Part shown: in pieces, positions 31,878 through 44,242 of the stretch
Position numbering within the stretch: position 1 is the stretch's first letter
Layout: each line of letters starts with the position of its first letter
Source of the DNA: Sorghum bicolor
Lineage: Eukaryota; Streptophyta; Magnoliopsida; Poales; Poaceae
Direction: 5' to 3'
Assembly: GCF_000003195.3 (NCBI RefSeq)
Contig: NC_012878.2
Location: 6,700,462-6,764,461, forward strand
DNA length: 64,000 nucleotides
The notes under the pieces: generated by a model
Told to the model about the DNA's origin: nothing
Seen by the model: only the letters and a program-made list of their open reading frames with translations
The model's database searches: none
Made by a program: the position numbers and the translations under genes

Positions 31878-32283
31878 TCAGACAGCTTGGAAGACTACCT
31901 AGTATTTCTTTCCATGTGCGCATGCATCGTGATGAGGGCTCAGGGACAGGAAAGCGGGCGTGGACACTGCTCCTCCTTTTCAATCCGCCCTCAACCATGA
32001 ATCCATGATCCATCAAGGACAGATGTCATCCGATGGATCCTGTGGCCGCGGCAGCCGTGGCCAACCTTCTCTTGGAACGCCGGCCGACCGCTCCAGCCTC
32101 CAGCCTCCATGGAAGCCTCTCGAACTCTACCGCGTAGCAGCAGGTAGTATTAGACAGAATTAAGATGCATGGTGCAGATGCGAGTAGCTGGCTGAGCATG
32201 GTGCAAACTGCCAAGGTACAAATATTGTTCACTCGTCGCGCAGCGTCTGACGAGTGACGCTCGAATTTGGCCGCCAATATATA

Positions 32284-32519
32284 GGCCTGGTTTAGTTTTT
32301 ATTTTTTTAAAAAAATTTTTTTATCACATCAAATCTTTGATATATCCATTAAGTATTAAATATAGACAAAATTAAAATAAAAATTAATTGTATAATTTGT
32401 CCGTAATTTACAAGATAAATCTTTTAAGCCTAGTTAATTCATAATTAGATAATAATTATCAAATATAAACAAAAGTTCTACTGTAGCCAAAGCCAAAAAT
32501 TTCGCAAACTAAATAAGGC
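32284..32519. repeat. MITE, GGCCTTGTTTAGTT family, 236 bp
   Basis: It starts GGCCTGGTTTAGTT and ends AACTAAATAAGGC. The 3-bp flanks ATA (32281-32283 and 32520-32522) match, fitting a PIF/Harbinger-like (Tourist) element. Confidence 0.8.
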
Positions 32520-32522
32520 ATA

Positions 32523-33480
32523 GGTCATATACACCTGAAAGTCTGGAATTTTCGTTTATTTTCATAATTTTTAGTTCTATGTATAGGTGACCTTTAGTAA
32601 TACATCAAATACACGTATCGGTAATTTTGGTTCTTGTTTATTTAATTTTTTGAACTTTAGCCAAAAAAAATTACAAATTTTGACTGAAAATTTCAATGAT
32701 TTTATGACTTTTGCTTTTATCGGTCTCCAATGGTAATTAAACATCTATATATTTTGGCACAGATGATGGATAAAGAATTCACAGTGTCTGATTTGAGGTC
32801 ATTTATTCATTTGTATTAAGAGTGGCCAGAACATGATGATGTGCCTTGCTGGTGCATAGTAGTACTTACAACTGTCTCAAATGGTAGTAATACTAGGAGT
32901 CTAGGAGACTTACCTTTGTGGTACTTAGTGCTTCAGTCTCTAAATAAATGAATTCTAAGAATCTGTGTAAGTTAAACTATTTTAAATATGACTAATTTTA
33001 TAGAGAAAAATAAAGATGAGCACATTATAAATATATATTCAATAATGTACTAATTTAGATCGGAGCCCATTTGTTTCTTATGAGTTAGCTAACAGTGTTT
33101 TTCTTTCACAATAAATTAGCGAACAATATTTTTAGGCATGGTATTATAGATCTGGATGTATTCTTTAAATATTGAGTCAACTTCTAAAATAGATGCCTTT
33201 TAGATAACTCTAGAAAAAAAAAACTATTTATCTAGGATTCAAGAGTGTAATAATAATCAATACTATTAGAGGACGATATCCGAAAAAGAAACAATTCGTA
33301 CACTGGGAATGCATGTGAACTAGGGATCGGAGTGAAATGAAACGGGGTGCAAGTGAACGGCGGTAGCTTTACTACTACTAGTCTACTATACTATACGACC
33401 CATAGGGATGGGCGAGCTTCATCTCCGTAGAAGTAGAAAGATCCCGATGAGGATGACGTGGATCCACGTGTCTTGCTGCG
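32523..33480. other. Gene-free upstream region of the glyoxalase-like gene
   Basis: The sequence is AT-rich with no ORF of note. The part nearest the gene (33400-33480) becomes GC-richer and contains CACGTG-like words (ATCCACGTG at about 33471), a possible bZIP/bHLH site. Confidence 0.35.
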
Positions 33481-33510
33481 ACGCCCGCACCCACAGCGAG
33501 GCTCTGCATC

Positions 33511-33517
33511 TATAAAA
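33511..33517 (+). promoter_or_regulatory. TATA box of the glyoxalase-like gene
   Basis: TATAAAA lies 342 bp before the ATG at 33860, in a GC-rich setting. It would place the transcription start near 33545 and give a 5' UTR of about 300 bp. Confidence 0.6.
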
Positions 33518-33859
33518 TCCGCCCAACTCCTCCCCACATCCATCACTCGATCGGCATCGGCAGGCAGGCACAACTCGTATCGTATCGTAGCAGCAGGTTC
33601 CTGTTGCAGCGTACGTACAAATCGTACACAAAAAGCATATATAGCCCCCATCATCGGCCATCGACCTCAAGTGATAGCACTCGATCGGCAGTTTGTAGAA
33701 GGAGCTGGAAAAAGCAGAGCACTCCTCGCTCTGTTAGCTAGCTGCTTGCCATCTCCTCCCTGCTAGCTGCTGGCCTCTGGTAGTTTGTAGTAGAAGCAGC
33801 TATAGCTAGTAGCTTGCCATCTCCATCGATCCACCAGAGGGAGAGAGCAGAGAGAGAGG

Positions 33860-34304
33860 ATGGTGAGCAGCACGACGATGGCGGCGGCGAGCTGCGGCGG
33901 CGTGAGGGCGGCGGGCGTGCTGCCGCTGGCGTCGCTGAACCACATCAGCATCGTGTGTCGCAACGTGGAGGCGTCGCTGCGCTTCTACACCGACGTGCTC
34001 GGATTCGTCCCCATCCGCCGCCCCGGCTCCTTCGACTTCGACGGCGCCTGGTATGTACGTTGAGTAATCTGTACTGTAATACACCTTCAATTAATTAATA
34101 ATCTTGCAACGCAGAGTACAGTATTAGTATATATACGCACGGTCTATGCTTATGGATTTGTATATATAATTTGATGTCATCAGGCTGTTCAACTACGGGA
34201 TCGGCATCCACCTGCTGCAGTCGGAGGACCCCGGCAGCCTCCCGGAGAAGGGCGAGATCAACCCCAAGGACAACCATATCTCCTTCCAGGTCACTACTCA
34301 CTAG

Positions 34305-34378
<74 letters not shown>

Positions 34379-37300
34379 CTCACTATCCTAATAATAATCG
34401 ATCAAAAAGATCACAAACATCAACCAATTAGTTATATGATTAATAAGTTGCTCTGAAGCTGACAAGTTTCTAATCTTATTAACTATAGTAGTACTTACAT
34501 GGGATGGGAGTGACAAGCAGCTGCTTGCAACTTGCAAAGGAACTAGCTAGGTAGCCATTCCTGCTTGCATGCACATGGGCGGGCCAAGCTAGGGTTGCTT
34601 TCACCCTAGCCAGAAGCTAGCTAAGCCACGTCGGTGTCCCCATCCCATCCATATCTCTGTCGTCGTCACGGACGGAGTCGCCCGATGAGATGCACGCGGT
34701 GCACGCTAAGCTTCGCACTAGGACACCGTGCGTTCGCGGGTATAATTAAATGAATCGCTCCTGCTAATTTTAAGTCAGCGGCTAATTTTAAATTAGCGAG
34801 CAGTATTTTCTGTCATGAGTTTTCAGCCAAAGGCTTTGCCCGCCTGTTCCGCCAACTTGATTATATATAGTCTGTCGTCGTTCCCACGGATCATTAATAC
34901 CGTCGCGTGAAGGAAAGCAAGGCTAATTTGTTACTGCATATATATGTGTTTTCCAAACGCACCTAGAGCATACGGTACGCAACAAGTGACATTATATTGG
35001 CGATCGAGGGATCGAGAGCTAAGAGATGGTATGGATACTGTGTTTAGATAGGTATGAGTAGTGAAGAAGCGTGTACTACGTCTTTCCAATACATCTGCAA
35101 GGAAAAGGAGAAGTTGAAGTCGTAGATGTTTATTTCCTTACTAGCTAGTAGTACGCCACACGTACTAGCTACCTGCTGCGCTCCCTGGTTAATAATTAGG
35201 TTAAGGATCATCATGGTTCCGTATCACTATACGACAATGAATCAGTCGAGTCTAGCTGGCACTGTCAGTAGCTTGCTGCATCAATTAATAATCGATCTTT
35301 GGATGTGATGAGCTAGCTAGGCAATCTAATCAAGCTGGAAACAAGAACAAACATCATTGGTTTACATTGGCGGCTTGTACGTACAGCACGCTTTTATAGT
35401 CGACTGTGACGTGCATGCACTCTAACAAATTAATATATGCATGGTAGCGACAATTTTACAACACAGTGCAAATATCTTTCCACAATTGTAATGTAAAATC
35501 ATGCTGACAGTGAACGCCTTCCAAACTATACCGAGTTGCGCTCGCTGCTACTACAGTAGGGACTGCTGTTTGCACAGTAACTTGTTTGAGGTGCTCGCAG
35601 AAAAAGAGCTGCCAAACAGAGTCTGGAATTAAATGTATATACAGCTCTCAACTATGTTAATTAGAAATCACAGCAGTAGGGTCCGGAATTGAAATACAGA
35701 CCGAGTATGATATAGTCCTAGTCCTAATACAGTACTGTGTGTAATATCAATTTTCATTTGGTTGGCCATAGTCCCCAACTCTTTCCAAGTGCATGGCAGG
35801 CATTGAATCTATGGAAGCTCTCTCTGTTGTTTAATTTAATTCGTGTTGGGAGATTTTGGTTGGACCACCTTTTAGAAGTGTCTAGATCGAGCTAGCTTCA
35901 CATGCATGCATGCACGACGTCCTTGGTCCTTCCTCTAGGTAGGTAGCCAATCTTCTGTTAATTAGGTCACCATGTCCTGTCGATGCGCGCGGCCCAAACG
36001 TTGATTGATGGTTATTTTCGGTCATCTCCCTTTCACAAACCAACATGCACAATTAAAGACATCTTTTTAGGCCTGTTTGGTACAGGCACCTTCATTCATA
36101 CTCTTTGATTCTTATAATTAGCTACAGCTTCCTAATTCTTTGATAGAAGAGTGTAGTATGTGATTCTCTAGAGGGGGGGCAGCACGGGAAGCATGTGGGG
36201 AGTGTGATTATAAGAGCGATCGATATATATTCTGGTATGATTTTTTTTGTTGTTTGGCTGAACAAGAGTAACTTTTATTTTTTAAAAGAAGTCCTAATAG
36301 CGCTGACAAACAGACCATGCTGCTGTAGCAAATAAGTATCACTCCTGCAGGCAATCAAGAAAGAGACACCTGCCTGCACTGTACTATAGCTAGGATCCAA
36401 AAATCTCAACGTTTTATATAATTGCATGTATTTGTTTGTACATATAGTACGTACCACGGAAAAAAGATATGAGAGAAGCAAGTGACACGTCATTTTCGAT
36501 GTGGCCATGCATATCACGGCTGGCTTAGTTTGGATGTGTCGGATTAGTGTTTATCACGTTGTTGCGTCGATCGTACGGGGCCGGCGGATTTGTGGTTGTG
36601 GCACACGGATCGGGTGCCTGTCAACAAGATATTTTTCAGCTCGATCAGACGACAGCAGCTAGCTAGTGTAGCCGATCTGGTGATGTGTCGCTTGGAGTAA
36701 TCGTCATCATCATCTCCGTCCTTGTCGGTAAAAGATAAAAGATCGTCGCTCGTGCTTAATTTGTGTAGTGTAGTGTATCTGAGTCAGCATGCACCGATGG
36801 TCAATGATAAGGATGCACGCACCTAGCTGACTCATATCTATTCTCACAAGTCACAGATCGATCCCCTAGCTAGCTATACTCGGTCGGAGTAGTAAAAATT
36901 TCTTAATTACTAGACGACAGTAAAAAAAATCTGGTGTTAATTACAGTAGTTCCGTATATATATATGTTAGTAGTTCATGATGATGATGATATATATCCAA
37001 CTGATGAGGTAATAATAATAATAAATCTATATGTTCCATGTGAAATATAATTAATATGGATGTTTGCATATGCATATATATGCAGTGCGAGAGCATGGTG
37101 GCGGTGGAGCGTCGTCTGAAGGAGATGGGCATCCCGTACGTGCAGCGCTGCGTGGAGGAAGGCGGCATCAACGTGGACCAGATCTTCTTCCACGACCCCG
37201 ACGGCTTCATGATCGAGATCTGCAACTGCGACAACCTCCCCGTCATCCCGCTCGCCGGCGCCGTCCAGCTCGGGTCATGCAAGCGCGCCGCGGCGGCGGT

Positions 37301-37448
37301 CGTCGTCGGCAAGCAGCAGCAGCAGCAAAGCAGCGTCGTCGTCGTCGTGCCTCCTCCTTCCCCTCCGGTCACCGCGACGGCGGCCGCGCATCATCAGGCT
37401 ATCCGCGTCGCCGAGGAGTCGTCGTCGTCGCACATTTCGTGCGCGTGA
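33860..37448 (+). CDS. Glyoxalase I-like (VOC superfamily) protein, 3 exons, 219 aa
   Basis: Exons are 33860-34050, 34184-34289 and 37086-37448, all with GT-AG introns in consistent phase. The single VOC/glyoxalase fold spans about residues 22-150: LNHISIV with H28, FYTDVLGFVPIRRPGSFDF, the exon-1/2 junction codon W64, GIHLLQSE with E78, DNHISFQ with H95, and FFHDPDGFMIEICNCDN with E143. H28, E78, H95 and E143 sit where metal ligands or active-site residues occur in this superfamily. It resembles the short plant GLYI4/GLYI7-like proteins rather than the two-domain, lactoylglutathione-lyase type, so true glyoxalase activity on methylglyoxal is uncertain. The C-terminal 60 residues are low-complexity (poly-Gln, poly-Val, Pro, Ser). 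Intron 2 is 2.8 kb. An AATAAA lies at 37665-37670. Confidence 0.9.
34309..34375. repeat. Microsatellite (CT)n(CA)n in intron 2
   Basis: About 38 bases of alternating CT run straight into about 29 bases of alternating CA, about 20 bases after the 5' splice site. It is likely to vary in length. Confidence 0.95.
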
Positions 37449-37670
37449 TTTGATGACTACACGAGAGGATCCATCGGTCAGTGTCGTGCCGGATCGTCGA
37501 TGATGCATGCCGTCGTCGTCACAGCGAGACGGTGACGCATTGGATCATGGCACGATGGATTTATCGATGGAGTCGTCACGGCCAAGCGTAGTCTCTCTGT
37601 ACATGCGCGTGCGTGCGTTCGTGTGTAGCTGGATGTGCAAGCAAACTGCCCGTTTTTAGTAAAGAATAAA

Positions 37671-38237
37671 CGAACCAATTAAGGTGGCTCCATCGATCTA
37701 TACTAATAGCTACTAAGTGGTGTCTTCTGGTTTCTCTATATTTCTTTCAGTTTTTTTTCAGAAGTAAAGTACATACGTCTTTTTTTCAGGAAGTACACCA
37801 TTATCTATATAAAAAGGAAATTCAGAAAGTACACATCCGTGGATAATGAACGTATATAATCTCTGATCTAGAAAGCGGGACTACAAGAGCTCTTACATCA
37901 GTGTAGATGTGGTTCGGCTGGAAGAGACGGCACTGAAATCCCTTCCGGCATTCTTTGGGAACGCAAATTAAAGGAACACACGGACGACACGACCAACTCA
38001 CATGGAGATGGACCCGACGATGATGGAGATTGCAAAAACATGCCGCGCGTATCGAATTTATTGGACTCTCAAAGTTAGGCATGCAACAAGATCGACAACG
38101 CACACATGCATGCTGCTCATCTATATGGAAATTACATGTGGTTTTGGTTTCATCATCAGGTTGGGAACTCTACCTAACGCAACTACATGCACTCCTAAAC
38201 AAAAAGCAGCTCAACCCGACAGAACTCCGAACACTGA
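37671..38237. other. Spacer between glyoxalase-like gene and CACTA element
   Basis: No gene was recognised. Confidence 0.4.
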
Positions 38238-38254
38238 AACTAGTGGTCGAAACG

Positions 38255-38665
38255 CAAGCTTTGCCTAGGGCCTGGCTTTACCGAGAGCCAGGCGCTTGGC
38301 AAAGACGGTCTTTGCCGAGAGCCAAGACATCCTCTCGGCAAAGAGCCTTTGCCGACGGCCAGACTCTCGGCAAAGAGGGGCTCTAGGCACAGGTCAGCTT
38401 TGCCGAGAGGCTAGCCCTCGGCAAAGACATCGCGCCGTGAACAGCTGCTGAAATCGTCACCTTTGCCGAGAGCCACGTCGTTAGGCTCTCGGCAAAGAGG
38501 TGGCCTTTGCCGAGGGCAACGGCAGGCACTCGGCAAAGGCCTCGTTGTCTGAAACTTAGGTCCAGACCAACAACCTTTGCCGAGGGCAGGCCATCCTGGC
38601 TCTCGGCAAAGAGCTCCTCTGCCGAGGGCTAGAATTGGCCCTCGGCAAAGATGGAAGATTTTTTT
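38255..38665. repeat. 5' subterminal repeats of the CACTA element
   Basis: CTTTGCCGAGAGCC, CTTTGCCGAGGGC and their reverse complements occur in facing pairs about every 30-60 bp. Such motifs bind the TNPA-like protein in related elements. Confidence 0.85.
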
Positions 38666-38954
38666 TTGAATTTTGGACCTAGACTTTTTTTGTAGCCCTT
38701 GCATATTGTATACAAGCACATGTTCAAAGTTTAGATATTTTTATAACATTTTGCTATATTTCATCAATTAATTTATTTTCTTTGCATTTTTCTCGAAAAA
38801 GTAAATTTGAACTAGAGGTGCATGAAATAGTAAAATATAGCCATTCGAAAAATGATATTCATGTTTGAGAGTGCATTTTGACGCCGTATCCATAAACTCA
38901 CCCAAAAGTTTGAATATCTTCTATACGAAACATGACTATCCATGTGTCGTAGAT

Positions 38955-39276
38955 ATGATTTTTAATTCTAAAAAATCCAAATTAACTCCAAAAATCACAA
39001 AACTTGGCGACGAGCCGTGTTATCGCATGTGGACGCTGTGGTAAAAAATTCATAAGGTTTCGAGCAAGTTGCAACTTTGGATGTCTAAAACCAAAATTTC
39101 TCCACATGTGATCAAATTTGATCACATGTGGAGATGTATGGGTTTTAGACATTTGGTATCCCAACTTGTTTGAAACCTTATGAATTTTTTACCACATCCT
39201 CAACATGCGATAACACGACATGTCGCCAAGTTTCATGATTTTTGGACTTTATTTTGAATTTATATAATTTAAAATC
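38955..39276. repeat. Long near-perfect inverted repeat inside the CACTA element
   Basis: The arms meet at 39116/39117 within CACATGTGATCAAA|TTTGATCACATGTG. They pair outward through TCTAAAACC, CCTTATGAATTTTTTACCAC, CGATAACACG, TGTCGCCAAGTTT and AAATCCAA/AAAGT. Each arm is about 160 nt with scattered mismatches and small bulges. There is essentially no loop. It would form a long hairpin RNA if transcribed. Confidence 0.85.
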
Positions 39277-39484
39277 ACTTTTCCCTTGCATTCCTTGACA
39301 TGTTACATTAGCGAGAGGGTTGACATGTTGCATTCCTTGACATGTTACATCACCAGGGAGCAGTACATGCAAGTAAGTAGCAAACATTTATTCTATTTTC
39401 TTCCTTGAAATATAAGTATGAAACATGAATTCTCATTCATCTTCTGACATGTCAAATGCACGTTGTCATGCAGTTGCCTGCTGA

Positions 39485-40880
39485 TTGGTGCAAATCACAC
39501 ATGGACTGCTGGCCCAGATTGTGGACTCGTGGCAAAGGCCGGAGGCGTACGTGGAGCGCAGAAAAAGACGGGAGAACCGCCTGGCCGCGATGAGAGGGGC
39601 GTCACACCACCAGGGGAGCGTGTCCCTCCCACGGTACATGGACACATATGTACGTTTCTTTCTATTGTTTGTTTATTTATTTTTGCTAATGCTTTGTTCT
39701 CATTACGTTTAATCAACCTTGTGTTTTCCTCGCAGCGCAAGACCCATGGCAACGTGCCCATCAGCGAGTATGTTGGGTACGCCCTGGCTAACAAGGGGCG
39801 AGCGTCGGATCCGAACAACGTCTACAACCCGCAGGACGGGCCCGACGCATACACCAACACTGCCGCCTACGAGAAGATGTCCGCGTACGCCACTGCAGCT
39901 CGCACGCGCCCTGGGGATGACTTCGACCTTACCACCGAGCCACTGGACACAGACCTGCTCATGAGGACGGGAGGAGGGAAGCAGCACGGCCGGTACATGA
40001 TTGCCCACAGCGCAATCGACCCGGCCAGTGTACCCACGCTCCGCGAGGTTCGTCAGAGGAGCAGCTCGACCTCCGACATCCCCATACGGCCTCGTCGGCC
40101 GAGCTCCGTGCAGCAGATGGCTACGATGCAGACGACGTTTCAGGTAACTACACCTTTATCTGTCGTCCATTGGTTTTACATATGTACATCTCCTTTTGTA
40201 TTGTTTTACCATCAAGGGTGTAATATTGCAGTCGCAGCTAGAGGAGTTGCGGGCTAGGCAGGACGAGCTGCAGGAGGCTCATCGGTGAGAGCTGGCGGCC
40301 AGAGACGAGGCCCATCGGCGCCACATGGAGGCACAGCAGCAGCACACACAGCGACAGATCTCGGACCTAGTCAGCTACTTCTAGTCCATTCAGAGCTCGG
40401 GAGCGCCTCCGTTGCTTGCCTCGCTCTTCGCTCCACCCCCTGTTTCTGCCCCTACAGGGAGTCCGGTGAGTATATATATATTTGTCTGTTGCTTTGGCTT
40501 GCGCGGTCGTCCTGCAGATACTAACGAGATCGGTTTTATATTATACAGCATCAGTCGTGGGGTTCGAACCCGACCCCTTCTCCAGGCAGCGGGTAGTAGG
40601 TTAGTCCTTATGGCCACCCGAGTACGCAGCACACGTGGCCTGGTGCCCATCAGCAGCACGGCCACCCTGGGTTGTCCGGCAGCCCTTCTCCGCGCTCCGG
40701 GTACTCGTACCCGTATCAGTCGGCGCCAGGGTAGGCCATTTGGGCGCCGTGGGCAGGTGGGAGCTCTCCACACCTTGGGGGGCACTCACCCTGGTCGGCG
40801 TGGCCAGATGGGGGCTTGGGACACGACGGAGGCCACGGCGACGACGGGTCAGAGTCACAGCACTAGGGGTAAGGCGCTAG
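39485..40880 (+). pseudogene. Transposase_24 (Ptta/En/Spm) protein remnant of the CACTA element
   Basis: Exon 1 (39485-39649) encodes SWQRPEAYVERRKRRENR...GASHHQGSVSLPRYMDTY. A GT-AG intron (39650-39735) joins it to exon 2 (39736-40143) with KTHGNVPISEY, ALANKGRASDPNNVYNP, TRTGGGKQHGRY-like MRTGGGKQHGRYMI and DPASVPTLREVR, the conserved core of plant Transposase_24 proteins. A second intron (40144-40231) leads to a coiled-coil-like exon (QLEELRARQDELQEAH) that hits TGA near 40286 and further stops. A Gly/Pro/Ser-rich tail can be traced to about 40880. This family accompanies TNP2 in En/Spm elements. The copy is broken by several stops. Confidence 0.75.
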
Positions 40881-41115
40881 CGACTTCGAGCAGTGATATT
40901 CACGTGGACTTGTGGTTTATGTTATGAACTTGTGTTTATGTTGGACTTTATGTTAGATTTGTAATATCTATGTGGATTTGTGATATCTATGAACTTCGAT
41001 ATGTTTCATGTGATATATATGTGGATTGTGATATAGACATGTGGATTGTGATATATATACATATGTGGCTGTGCATGTAAAAATCAGAGAAAAAAATAAA
41101 AAACAAAAAAAATTC

Positions 41116-41552
41116 CCACCTTTGCCGAGAGCCGTCGAGAGAGGCTCTCGGCAAAGGTTTTTTTTTAAAAAAAAATAAAAAGTCTTTGCCGAGAGCCTGT
41201 GTGGACGGCTCTCGACAAAGCCCTCCTTTGCCGAGAGCCAGTCTAGCAGGCTCTCGGCAAAGATCTTTTTAAAAAAATAATAAAAAGTCTTTGCCGAGAG
41301 CCAGCCAGCCAGGCTCTCGGCAAAGACCCCCTTTGCCGAGAGCCTGCCATCTAGGCTCTCGACAAAGACTGGTTCTAAAAAAAATAAAAAGTCTTTGCCG
41401 AGAGCCTGACTGGCTGGCTCTCGGCAAAGACGACGTCAACATTGACGTTCTTCGACGGCGCCGTGGGCTTTGCCGAGGGCGTTTCTGGCCCTCGGCAAAG
41501 ACTTTGCCGAGGGCTTTTGGGCCTTTGCCGATGGCTCTTGGCTCTCGGCAAA
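41116..41552. repeat. 3' subterminal repeats of the CACTA element
   Basis: TTTGCCGAGAGCC...GGCTCTCGGCAAAG pairs repeat about every 50-60 bp, separated by A-rich linkers (AAAAATAAAAAGT). Several units are tandem copies of the same hairpin-plus-linker. Confidence 0.9.
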
Positions 41553-41574
41553 GAAGCCGAATCCAGTAGCCACG

Positions 41575-44242
41575 ACCTCGCATAGGTTAATTAGTCCAGG
41601 AAAGTCGGTGCTTATTATCGATCGTTATATCATGGTGCCCACCCATTGCAAATCGATAGATATATGCCCTGGAGCCAATACCTAATTACCTATACAGGCA
41701 TGCGTGGCTTTTTTGAAATGACCATGAGCGCCGTCGATCGCCACTTAGTAATGATGATGATGATGATGATGTGACTATTCATTGGTGCGGATCCGCATGC
41801 TGCTGATTTTGGGGACGGTAGTAGGGTAATCCAGCACATGACTGACGACGTACGACGGCAATGCAACAAGTTGGTGGGGGCACCACGTACGTCAATGGCG
41901 CCGTAGGGCATCGGGGGTCATGCTTGACAAGCAACAAGCGTGCCTGGTCAAGCTGTGCATGCAACGTCGGAGAGGTCGAAGTCAGCCAGGGGAGATGCGA
42001 ATTGAAAATCCATCCACAAGAGTGATTGAGGAGGAGATGAGTCATCAGATGACCAACCTAGGACGACTCTCTGCTGATGTGATAGATATCTGTTTGCAGA
42101 TCGATGTAACGATGAATTGATGCATGATGGGGTGACAAAGACAACGCATGCAAATAATCCTTGCGTTTCGAATTTCGATGATGTTCTTATTATACCACCA
42201 TCAATTCATCATGCATCAGCTGTTGCGTTGCTCTGACCTGCTTGCTCCCATTAATTTGGCATTGTTTCAGCTTTTCAGAACATTGAGCAAATTAACAGGA
42301 GGGGTCAGAGGCTTACTGATCCCTACTGAAATATATATTAAAAACGAACAGGCGCGCTTTTCAGAAAGTCCATAGTGTAAATAATTTGTCGTCAACAAGG
42401 ACATAAGTATAGTACGCACGTACGGCAAAAGTTGATGAAGCCCTGATCAGCTTGCTCCCTCTGCCTGCATGTGAGTTTCTGGCACATGATGTGAGCATCC
42501 CAGAGATTCTTTCCTCTGTTGCTCTCTTCTTCATCATCATCATAAGTAACATGACAGACAGCAAACTGCTGAAACAATGAATCGTAGCAGCGATCATCAA
42601 ATTTATTTATTTTTTTTTTATCTCCAAAGTATGTACGTATTTACCAATTACACTGCGAGGATGCAGAGATATTTACTACGTGGAGAAGATCTGCCAGCCA
42701 CACGAAATCACGTGAGACGTGTGACAGATGTGTCTGTGACTAGCTTGCGCGCATTAATCAGGTATATTACCGCTAGTAGTAGTCGCTGTCTTCCCGTTCG
42801 CCGACGCGGCGTTCCGTGGGCGCCCTAATCCATCCAGAACCAGAGGAGACCACTCGATTCAGCATTTACCTCTTCGTAGAGGCGTGCAGGCAAGTGACAC
42901 CATCCGTCCGTTTTTTTTCATCCGTGTCTCTGTCGTAGGTAGACGGACGGTGTGTGTGTGTATTGGATGGATGCTTCCATCCAACCCCCAATGCAATGCA
43001 ATGCAACGGGCCGGCCCGGGGACAGCGACACAGACATCACCTGAGGTCTTGTAGTCGGATTCACATCGATCCACATGTGTTGGGGTGGATTAGAGTGAAA
43101 CTTAAATTAAATTCCACCTCAATCCACCCCAACACATGTGGATCGATGCGAATCCGACAACATCCAAACAAGGCCTGAAGGTTCAAGTTTCCGTCGCAAG
43201 TCGCATTGCAACAACAAGATACGCCTGTCCGGCGGCCGGTTAGCAGCAAGAAAACAGCAGGACCAGACGACCAGGGTACTGTATATATGAAGGGGGAGGA
43301 AAAAGGCAAAATGAAAAATTAGCAGGCAAGGATCTAAATATATCCAGCCGATCGAGATGACTGCTCACTGCGTAGGCTAAACAACATATTGTGTGCTCCT
43401 AGAATAAGACCAGAGACGATATTTCTGGTTTAGTTGTATGGTTTTTCTGGTTAAGTTTTTATTAAAAAAAACTGGACTATCACTTGTTTTTTTTTCCTTT
43501 TTTCATATAATAGAAATCGTGGCAAAGTATTTTTCGTCCTTTCTTAAGAAAAAAAAAACTAGTAGGTAATAGGTGTTCAACCATTGCATCTTGACCTGAC
43601 TGTAGATTAATAGTAGAATATATAACTCTCTTGTTTCTCTTACTTCCATCACATCAACAGATTCAAGAGATGGTTCTCCCAATGGATGGGGATTTTAAAA
43701 GGAGATGTTTAGCCACTAACTAGTTGTTTTAGCTGCGCGCGTCCGTCGATGGGCCTTGCCGTGCAGCAACTGCGCGCGTCCGTCGATTCTGCATCGCAAG
43801 GCCCAAAAATCGGTTGAGGACAACCGGCAAATCAACTAGATGATGGTTAGCATTTCTGTTTTAAAAATATCTCGTGCATTTTTTTCCTTTTTTAAAGAAA
43901 AAAAAAATCCTGTACGTAGAACATTGAGTGCGGCTTTTAGTTAGATTTTTGAAGGGAAAAATGAGGTTTCAATTCCTCATCGAGTGTGGCTTTCAGTTAA
44001 ATTTATAAAGGAAAAAAGAGGTTTCCTCATCTCGGTCTGCGGCCACAAACCATTCCGACATGTCAGATGACTTGCATCACACGCACATATATAGATTCTG
44101 TTGAACAAACACCGGGTAATCCGCTACATATATAGATTCTGAGCATCTTTGCTAGCCCATACGACGACCCTTTACCAAAAAGAATCCGCTACAAACTCTG
44201 GCCAACAAATAATATCTAAGTCCTCGTAGCTAGAGGCATAAA
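41575..44242. other. Gene-free stretch between CACTA and LINE remnant
   Basis: No gene was recognised. A (GAT)n run lies at about 41752-41772. Two roughly 55-bp stretches (GAGTG(C/T)GGCTTT(T/C)AGTTA...GAGGTTTC) form an imperfect tandem repeat at 43928-44035. A MITE lies at 43045-43175. Confidence 0.4.
43045..43175. repeat. Palindromic MITE, 131 bp, target duplication TGA
   Basis: The two halves (TCGGATTCACATCGATCCACATGTG... and its reverse complement) form a nearly perfect hairpin with a short centre. It is flanked by TGA on both sides (43042-43044, 43176-43178). A deletion of about 10 bases has shortened the left end compared with the copy at 54957-55095. Confidence 0.85.

Larger units (their letters stand above)
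38238..41574 (+). mobile_element. CACTA (En/Spm) transposon, decayed and lacking a TNP2 transposase
   Basis: Dense subterminal repeats of TTTGCCGAGAGCC and its reverse GGCTCTCGGCAAAG lie at both sides (38255-38665 and 41116-41552), the hallmark of grass CACTA elements. Between them is a Transposase_24-type pseudogene. The right end reads GAAGCCGAATCCAGTAGCCACG and the left end CACTGAAACTAGTGGTCG. They look like damaged CACTA termini, so both borders are approximate. No TNP2/DDE transposase was found, so the copy is non-autonomous. Confidence 0.8.

Noticed and set aside
39463..40257. 264-codon ORF as one uninterrupted host gene
   Set aside because: It reads through two clear GT-AG introns. 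The conserved parts belong to a Transposase_24 remnant between CACTA subterminal repeats.
42361..42600. Minus-strand ORF with an acidic stretch
   Set aside because: It has poly-Met/Asp from a trinucleotide repeat, no recognised domain and no gene structure.
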